Assembly (NCBI GenBank): GCA_900552265.1
Contig: URZE01000006.1
Coordinates: 13,418-77,417 of the forward strand
Reading direction: 5' to 3'
DNA: 64,000 nt
Origin: an uncultured Oscillospiraceae bacterium
GTDB taxonomy: Bacteria; Bacillota; Clostridia; Oscillospirales; Acutalibacteraceae
Shown: piece by piece, positions 58,517 through 64,000 of the stretch
Layout: each line of letters begins with the position of its first letter
Numbering within the stretch: position 1 is the first letter of the stretch
The notes under the pieces: generated by a model
The model's input: the letters and a program-made list of their open reading frames with translations, nothing else
Databases searched by the model: none
Told to the model about the DNA's origin: nothing
Program-made: the position numbers and the translations under genes

Positions 58517-59440
58517 ATGAACGAACTTATTTTCACTGTAAAATTTGAAAATCAAGGAGAAAGAATAGATAGATTTCTATCATCAGTCGTAAATGAAATA
58601 TCACGTTCTTATATCCATAAACTTATTCAAAATGGAGATATAAAAGTAAACAATTCCGTTACAAATAAGAATTACAGACTAATGGAAAACGATCAAATAA
58701 AAATAAACATCCCTGAACCTCAAATCTTAGAAATATTACCTGAAAATATACCTTTGGATATTGTTTATGAGGATAACGATTTGTTGGTAGTAAATAAACC
58801 AAAAGATATGGTAGTTCATCCTGCTCCCGGTAATTACCATGGAACCCTCGTCAATGCCCTACTTTACCACTGCAAAAATTCTCTTTCTGGAATAAACGGA
58901 ATAATTCGTCCGGGAATAGTTCACAGAATTGATAAAGATACAAGCGGACTTCTTATAATAGCCAAAAATGACAATTCCCATAAAAATCTCGCTGAACAAA
59001 TAAAGAATCACAGCTTTACTCGAGAGTACGAAGCTGTGGTTTATGGCAACATAAAAGAAAATGTAGGAATAGTAAATGCAAATATAGGCAGGCACAAAAC
59101 AAATCGGAAAAAAATGGCCGTGACTCCTTTGTGCGGAAGAAATGCAATTACCCACTATAGCGTATTAGAAAGATATAAGGGTTTTACACATTTGAAATTG
59201 AAACTCGAAACCGGTAGAACTCATCAAATACGAGTTCACATGTCTTATATCGGACATCCTGTTGTAGGAGATGAAGTCTATGAAAATCCAAAACACAATC
59301 CATTTAAATTTCTTAAAGGTCAATGTCTTCACGCCGGAAAGATTGGTTTTTTACATCCTGTTACCGGAAAATATATGGAATTCAAAAGCCCTTTACCAGA
59401 TTATTTCATAGAGGTGTTAAAAAAAATATCAAATTTATAA
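58517..59440 (+). CDS. RluA-family 23S rRNA pseudouridine synthase (RluD-like)
   Basis: 307 aa. N-terminal S4 RNA-binding domain (RIDRFLSSVVNEISRSYIHKLIQNGDIKVN), then the catalytic domain with the conserved HRIDKDTSGLLIIAKN (catalytic Asp) and GRTHQIRVHMSYIGHPVVGD. The architecture matches RluD, which modifies helix 69 of 23S rRNA. Its 3' end overlaps the convergent uvrC by six nt. Confidence 0.93.
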   Translation: MNELIFTVKFENQGERIDRFLSSVVNEISRSYIHKLIQNGDIKVNNSVTNKNYRLMENDQIKINIPEPQILEILPENIPLDIVYEDNDLLVVNKPKDMVVHPAPGNYHGTLVNALLYHCKNSLSGINGIIRPGIVHRIDKDTSGLLIIAKNDNSHKNLAEQIKNHSFTREYEAVVYGNIKENVGIVNANIGRHKTNRKKMAVTPLCGRNAITHYSVLERYKGFTHLKLKLETGRTHQIRVHMSYIGHPVVGDEVYENPKHNPFKFLKGQCLHAGKIGFLHPVTGKYMEFKSPLPDYFIEVLKKISNL

Positions 59441-61261
59441 TTCTTTATGAAAATAGTTATATATCCCCTCGGCCACACTTTTTGTGATTCCCGGAATAAG
59501 CATTAATTCTTCACTGGAAGCTTCAGAAATTCTTTTTACCGAACCAAAAGTTTTTAGAATTTTGAGTGCTCGTTTATCCCCTATTCCAGGTATTTTTGTA
59601 AGTTCTGATGTCCTAACTCTTTTACTCCTGAGTTTTTTGTGATACCCAATTGTATATCTGTGAACCTCATCTTGAATCGAAGTTATAAATGAAAAGACTC
59701 TCCTGTTACTCTTTATTTCTATTTCTTCACCCGATGTAGTAATAGCTCTGGTTCGGTGTTTACTGTCTTTTACCATGCCAAATACAGGTACACATATTCC
59801 AAAAGAATTAAGTACATCTCTTACCGCAGCTGTATGCGCAATTCCACCGTCAACAAGAATCAAATCAGGAAGCTTTGAAAACCCTTCTTCACCTTTTTTC
59901 TCATCTCCAATGTAGTGCCTGATTCGTCTTTCTACAATTTCTCTCATCGAATTGTAATCATCCTGACCTGAAACTGTTTCGATTTTAAATTTTCTATAGG
60001 CAGATTTTAAAGGTTTACCATTCTTAAATACCACCATCCCACCAACATTGTCGCTTCCTCGAAGATTTGAAATATCATATGCTTCAATATAACTCGGAAT
60101 TTCTTTTAAATTTAACGTGTTTTTTAAATCTTGTAAAACATCTTCGTATCTATTTTTATGTTCTTTACTTCTTAAAAGTGCCTCATATGCATTATTTTTA
60201 CACATCTCAACAAGTTTAAGACTATCTCCTTTTTTAGGAACAATTATATTGATGCTTCGAGATTTTTCATGATTCAAAAACTTTTTTATTAGCTCTTCAT
60301 TTTCAATATCTCCATCTATAAAGATATCTTTAGGAACATAATCTTTCATCATATAGTATTGCTTTATAAATTCAGTTCTCATATCTGTATGAGTTCCGTT
60401 TAGTTCAATTATAAAATTTTGACTTTCGTATAAATCTCCATCTTTAAATCTAAAAATTTCAAACGAAGCCGTAGAATCATCAAATGCTACCGCTATCACG
60501 TCACGAGTTTGGCCTTTATCAGATACCACTTTTTGACGGTTTCGAATTCCTTCAATAGCCTTAATTCTGTCACGAAGTTCTGCAGCATATTCGAAATTAA
60601 GATTATTTGATGCATCTTCCATTTTTTTATTCAAATATTTTAGTGTTTCAGAAATTCCATTTTTAACAAATTTGGATGCCTCATTTATAATTTCCATATA
60701 TTTTTCATAACTTACAGCATTTATACACGGAGCACAACACTTATTTATATAATAATTAAGACACGGCCGTTTATATGTTTTAGAAAGATTCCTCGAACAT
60801 GTAGGTAATTTAAATATTTTTATAATTTCTTCTACTGTCTGCTTAACTGAAAACGAATTTGTATATGGTCCTATATAAAGAGCTCCATCATCATCTTTTT
60901 GCTTTACATACAAAACTTTAGGCCACGTTTCTTTTGTTATTTTTATATAGCTATAACCTTTATCATCTTTAAGCAGTATATTATATTTGGGTTGATGTTT
61001 TTTTATTAAACTACATTCCAAAACCAAGGCTTCAAACTCACTGTCGGTAATTATATATTCAAATCTTTTTATTTTTTCAACCATTTTCCTTACTTTTTGG
61101 CTATGCCCCGCATCTGTAATAAAGTAAGATGATACTCGATTTTTAAGATTTTTAGCTTTACCTATATAAATTATTTCATCTTCCGAATCTCTCATGATGT
61201 ATACTCCAGGATTTTTAGGAAGTTTCAATACTTGTTGCTTAAGACTTAACTCATTCTTCAT
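59435..61261 (-). CDS. uvrC: Excinuclease ABC subunit C
   Basis: 608-aa nuclease that makes both incisions in nucleotide excision repair. N-terminal GIY-YIG domain (PGVYIMRDSEDEIIYIGKAKNLKNRV), four-Cys region (CSRNLSKTYKRPCLNYYINKCCAPC), UVR motif around KKMEDASNNLNFEYAAELRD, RNase H-like domain (EAYDISNLRGSDNVGGMVVF) and C-terminal helix-hairpin-helix (LTKIPGIGDKRALKIL). The ATG at 61261 is chosen for its GAGG nine nt upstream; an ATG five codons earlier is possible. Confidence 0.97.
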   Translation of the reverse strand: MKNELSLKQQVLKLPKNPGVYIMRDSEDEIIYIGKAKNLKNRVSSYFITDAGHSQKVRKMVEKIKRFEYIITDSEFEALVLECSLIKKHQPKYNILLKDDKGYSYIKITKETWPKVLYVKQKDDDGALYIGPYTNSFSVKQTVEEIIKIFKLPTCSRNLSKTYKRPCLNYYINKCCAPCINAVSYEKYMEIINEASKFVKNGISETLKYLNKKMEDASNNLNFEYAAELRDRIKAIEGIRNRQKVVSDKGQTRDVIAVAFDDSTASFEIFRFKDGDLYESQNFIIELNGTHTDMRTEFIKQYYMMKDYVPKDIFIDGDIENEELIKKFLNHEKSRSINIIVPKKGDSLKLVEMCKNNAYEALLRSKEHKNRYEDVLQDLKNTLNLKEIPSYIEAYDISNLRGSDNVGGMVVFKNGKPLKSAYRKFKIETVSGQDDYNSMREIVERRIRHYIGDEKKGEEGFSKLPDLILVDGGIAHTAAVRDVLNSFGICVPVFGMVKDSKHRTRAITTSGEEIEIKSNRRVFSFITSIQDEVHRYTIGYHKKLRSKRVRTSELTKIPGIGDKRALKILKTFGSVKRISEASSEELMLIPGITKSVAEGIYNYFHKEL

Positions 61262-61400
61262 TTTCTTCAACCTCATAATAATTTAAGCTCCCTACTATTA
61301 TATTAAATAATTTTATTATGCTCAAATTTCAAAACAGTATTTGTACTATGACGTTGTTTAAGTCAATAAAAAATTCATATATCATTTTTAAAATAAAATA

Positions 61401-61430
61401 TTGACATATCAATTTCTACCATGATATAAT
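61401..61430 (+). promoter_or_regulatory. Promoter of the tRNA-Ser pair
   Basis: Perfect TTGACA and perfect TATAAT with an 18-nt spacer, ending 16 nt before the first tRNA. Confidence 0.8.
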
Positions 61431-61446
61431 TTCAATGCATTCCAAT

Positions 61447-61537
61447 GGAGGGGTGTCCGAGTGGTTTAAGGAGCCGGTCTTGAAAACCGGTGATTCCTGT
61501 AAGGGAACCGTGGGTTCGAATCCCACTCCCTCCGCCA
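61447..61537 (+). tRNA. tRNA-Ser (anticodon UGA)
   Basis: 91-nt class II tRNA. Acceptor GGAGGGG pairs with TCCCTCC (last pair G-U). Anticodon stem CCGGT/ACCGG with loop CTTGAAA gives UGA. Long variable arm and encoded CCA. Confidence 0.95.
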
Positions 61538-61557
61538 TTAAAATTTAATATATTTTT

Positions 61558-61648
61558 GGAGAAGTACTCAAGTGGCTGAAGAGGCGCCCCTGCTAAGGGT
61601 GTAGGTCGAGCGATCGGCGCGAGGGTTCAAATCCCTCCTTCTCCGCCA
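61558..61648 (+). tRNA. tRNA-Ser (anticodon GCU)
   Basis: 91-nt class II tRNA. Acceptor GGAGAAG pairs with CTTCTCC. Anticodon loop CTGCTAA gives GCU (reads AGC/AGU). Encoded CCA. It lies 20 nt after the UGA tRNA and is cotranscribed. Confidence 0.95.
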
Positions 61649-61655
61649 GTAGGGA

Positions 61656-61682
61656 ACCCTGTAACACATAATGTTACAGGGT
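61656..61682 (+). terminator. Hairpin ending the tRNA-Ser operon
   Basis: Perfect 9-bp stem CCCTGTAAC / GTTACAGGG with a 7-nt loop. The following T tract (TCTTATC) is weak. Confidence 0.65.
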
Positions 61683-61834
61683 CTTATCATGTCTTATCTT
61701 AAGAAAATGACATTCTTCGATTTTTTTAAATTTGTCTTCCAAATACATGGGTAAATTAAAGTGTAAACGTTATTGTATTGTTATGTAAACAATATAGACT
61801 ATTCTACAATTTAAAGTTAATATTTACACAAAAA

Positions 61835-62500
61835 AGAAGATGGTATCACTATCTCTTTAATTTTTAGCTACATTTTTGTCAGCTGCAACTTTGGTTTCAA
61901 ACACACAGGCACTGTCAATGCAGTAAAAACATCGCAGACCGAGGCTCAGGAAAAGATTAGCTATTTCTGAAATTATTACTGTGCAACCACAGGTAATTAA
62001 TAATGGAAGCAAATAAGGTGTATAATCATCTTCTCGAGAATTTGCGACGTGCCTATATCGTATTAAAACACCAACGTTATAGTACATATTCTTTAGCAGA
62101 CAAAAAAACACCGCGCATTACCCACAGGATGTTGGAAGAATCATGTGAAATGAGTATACAAAGATTGAATTAAAAGGTTCGTGTACTACGAGGCATAACT
62201 AAACATGTACCGGGATATGTAAAAAGCCATAAAAAAGAGAAAATCAAGATTAGTTATATGTGCATTAACAGTGTATTCAGATATGCGTAATGTGAAAAAA
62301 GAATTGAGAAAATATATTTTCAAAGATTATTTAATTTTTATATTATATATTCCCAATTTCTGTTTTTCATTTACAGAAGAGTCTAATGAATTTGATGTAA
62401 ACTATGTACCGATAGAGTAAATGAATGGAGAAGTGATAATATAATATTATAATGGTGAAAAAATGACTTACCGATCAATAAGGAAAACATTATAGATAAT
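61835..62500 (+). pseudogene. Decayed copy 1 of the tandem secreted-protein family
   Basis: Aligns along its length with the two downstream copies but is broken by many stops and frameshifts. Signal peptide remnant: FLATFLSAATLVSNTQALSMQ. Middle: LRRAYIVLKHQRYSTYSLAD and KKTPRITHRMLEESCE, matching VRLAYTKYR and HITHRMLKALREE of copy 3. Later: LVICALTVYSDMR and ESNEFDVNYVPIE, then MNGEVII and YNGEKMTYRSIRKTL at the C-terminus. The sequence after its end resembles the spacer after copy 2. Confidence 0.8.
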
Positions 62501-62584
62501 AATATTTACTAAAATATTGAAATAAATTTTAAATTATTTTATGATATAGTATAAATATACTTTATATTAAAAAGGAGATTTATC

Positions 62585-63286
62585 GTGAAAAAAACACTAA
62601 AATTTTTAACTACGTTGCTGTCAACTATAACTTTAATTTCAAACGCAGGAATTGCCAATGCAACAGGCAGTGGAGACAATCCGATACCGATAAACTGGGA
62701 TGAATTAACAGAAAAAATAATGGTAGATCCGAATCTTTTGAAATATTTTGTTGAGTTAGAGAAACAAATTTCGATTGAATTGAAAAAGGTGACAATTTAT
62801 CGACTTATTGTTGAGAGTCTGCGTTTGGCCTATACCGACTGCAGATGCCGTAGTAGTGTTAACCGTTATATCTTAGAAAATAGGGAAACAGTACATATTA
62901 CCCGCCATATTCTGGAAGCATTACGTGATAGTAATATAATAGAAGAATTTAATTCAGATGTTCGTATCTTACAAAATGTGGCTACACGTTATCCACATAC
63001 TCTTGAGGGTGTAGTACACCCTGCAGATGAAACCTCAGACCAGTTATATGCTTTAGCTGTGTTTTCGGACACATATGTGTCGATGAGATTAGGATCAGGA
63101 AATGTTGCTATACCTAGAGACTATTTGATTCGTATTTTATCTATTGCAAGGCAAGAAAAACCTCAACCTGATGAATTTTATGTAAACAATGTAGAAATAT
63201 CGTATATGAATGGGCGCATGAAAATAACATGCCGTAATGGTGAAGAAATAACTTACGAAGCAGTAATAGGAGAATATTATAAATAA
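62585..63286 (+). CDS. Secreted protein of unknown family, tandem copy 2
   Basis: 233 aa, no family recognised. A signal peptide covers about residues 1-26 (KKTLKFLTTLLSTITLISNAGIANA). The mature part has an amphipathic helical segment (YFVELEKQISIELKKVTIYR), VHITRHILEALRD, a PADETSDQLYALAVFSDTY block and a C-terminal beta-like end (DEFYVNNVEISYMNGRMKITCRNGEEITYEAV). Two cysteines sit close together (DCRCRS). GTG start behind AAAGGAG. It is an intact member of an array; the paralogues flank it. Confidence 0.85.
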   Translation: MKKTLKFLTTLLSTITLISNAGIANATGSGDNPIPINWDELTEKIMVDPNLLKYFVELEKQISIELKKVTIYRLIVESLRLAYTDCRCRSSVNRYILENRETVHITRHILEALRDSNIIEEFNSDVRILQNVATRYPHTLEGVVHPADETSDQLYALAVFSDTYVSMRLGSGNVAIPRDYLIRILSIARQEKPQPDEFYVNNVEISYMNGRMKITCRNGEEITYEAVIGEYYK

Positions 63287-63327
63287 CATTTACTAAAAGA
63301 TTGAGATAAATCTATAAATATTTTAAT

Positions 63328-63356
63328 TTGACTTTAAACTAATGTTATGGTAAAAT
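63328..63356 (+). promoter_or_regulatory. Sigma-A promoter of tandem copy 3
   Basis: TTGACT, 17-nt spacer, TAAAAT, 34 nt before the ATG. It lies in the spacer that is duplicated along with the gene. Confidence 0.5.
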
Positions 63357-63389
63357 GAAACGCACTTTACATTAGAAAGGAAATTTGTC

Positions 63390-64000
63390 ATGAGAAAGAT
63401 ATCTAAAATTTTAGCTACACTGTTGTCAGCCATAACTTTAGTCTCAAGCGCAAGCATTGTCGGTGCAATGGACAGTGGAAGCAGTTCAAAACCAACAAAC
63501 TTGGATGAGTCAGCAACAACAGGTCCAGGTCTTATGGAATGTTTTGTTGAACTAACTAAGTTAACGCAACAAATGTCGAGAGAAATGGCAAGAATGGAAC
63601 TTTTTATTCAAGGTGTGCGGTTGGCTTATACCAAATACAGACACGTTGAGAATGTTGCCCATTGTACCTTAGAAAATGGGGAAACAATGCATATTACCCA
63701 CCGTATGCTGAAAGCATTACGTGAGGAGAATACAGGAACACTTGAGGAATGTATTTGTGATTTACAAAGTGTGATTGCAACACGTATTCCTGAGAGTGTA
63801 GTGCGCCCTGCAGATGAAACTAAAGATCAGTTATATGCCTTGGCTATATTTTCACGCATGTATGCGGACATAAAATTAGGAGGAGGTGTTGCTATACCTA
63901 GAGACTATTTGATTAGTATTTTGTCTATTGCAAAGAAAAAAATATCTCAACCTGATGAATTTTATGTAAACAATGTAGAAATATCGTATATGAATGGGCG
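63390..64000 (+). CDS. Secreted protein of unknown family, tandem copy 3 (partial at window edge)
   Basis: 203 codons visible; the gene runs off the window. Signal peptide about 1-27 (MRKISKILATLLSAITLVSSASIVGA). It aligns with copy 2 throughout: LRLAYT/VRLAYT, HITHRMLKALREE, RPADETKDQLYALAIFSRMY, GVAIPRDYLISILSIAKKK and DEFYVNNVEISYMNG. The N-terminal mature region is diverged from copy 2, whereas the C-terminal part is almost identical in DNA. AGAAAGG site before the ATG. Confidence 0.85.
   Translation, partial: MRKISKILATLLSAITLVSSASIVGAMDSGSSSKPTNLDESATTGPGLMECFVELTKLTQQMSREMARMELFIQGVRLAYTKYRHVENVAHCTLENGETMHITHRMLKALREENTGTLEECICDLQSVIATRIPESVVRPADETKDQLYALAIFSRMYADIKLGGGVAIPRDYLISILSIAKKKISQPDEFYVNNVEISYMNG

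Noticed and set aside
61857..62111. 84-codon minus-strand frame after the tRNA-Ser genes
   Set aside because: It is antisense to the decayed copy 1 of the secreted-protein array, which aligns clearly on the plus strand.

Overview
The window reads as chromosome from a very AT-rich, endospore-forming Gram-positive bacterium of the class Clostridia. The support is a complete spoIIIA operon (eight genes), an uninterrupted sigK with a pro-sequence, a class B sortase with two cell-wall-anchored substrates, a CIRCE-controlled hrcA-grpE-dnaK-dnaJ operon, a zinc-finger ClpC/E-type ATPase next to nrdR, and clostridial-style promoters and ribosome binding sites. The HrcA N-terminus, the Clp architecture and the 6S-like RNA suggest an Oscillospirales-like lineage, but that placement is inference. 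There is no rRNA operon, CRISPR array or intact mobile element.

Layout. 1-6.9 kb (minus strand): core genes plsY, der, rpmF, pgi, tsf, rpsB, queA. 7-11.4 kb: asd-dapA-dapB (diaminopimelate/lysine branch), a small deoxyribosyltransferase-like gene and tgt. 11.5-18.4 kb: an unrecognised 538-aa protein, sigK, an orphan phage-type single-strand annealing protein, a secreted PreP-like M16 protease and a TetR regulator. 18.5-24 kb: degV, corA, tRNA-Leu(UAG), a Vat-like acetyltransferase and a secreted GH3 enzyme. 24.5-32 kb is a cell-surface region: amidase, sortase B, two sortase substrates, a decayed small membrane gene, a small orphan protein and a glycine-rich secreted protein. 32-42.8 kb: nrdR, clp, pgsA, cvpA, a 6S-like RNA, DUF1292, a leader-like 144-aa protein, the heat-shock operon and ruvX. 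43.3-47.4 kb: an unrecognised 650-aa protein, an AGCS symporter and tRNA-Leu(GAG).

47.5-50.3 kb is a zone of gene decay between two tRNA-Leu genes. It holds the remains of an ABC exporter ATPase domain, a frameshifted Gfo/Idh/MocA oxidoreductase and a less AT-rich coding remnant, with one intact small membrane protein among them. 50.5-61.3 kb: an orphan solute-binding lipoprotein, the spoIIIA operon, a radical-SAM-like protein, an RluA-family pseudouridine synthase and uvrC. Two tRNA-Ser genes follow. The window ends in a tandem array of an unrecognised secreted protein: one decayed copy, one intact copy, and a third copy cut by the window edge.

The main interest lies in the lineage-specific material: the tandem secreted-protein array, the orphan coiled-coil-rich proteins behind strong sigma-A promoters, the Nif11-leader-like small protein, and an isolated phage recombination gene beside sigK. 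I did not find a clearly coherent new multi-gene system; the secreted-protein array is the best candidate for undescribed biology.
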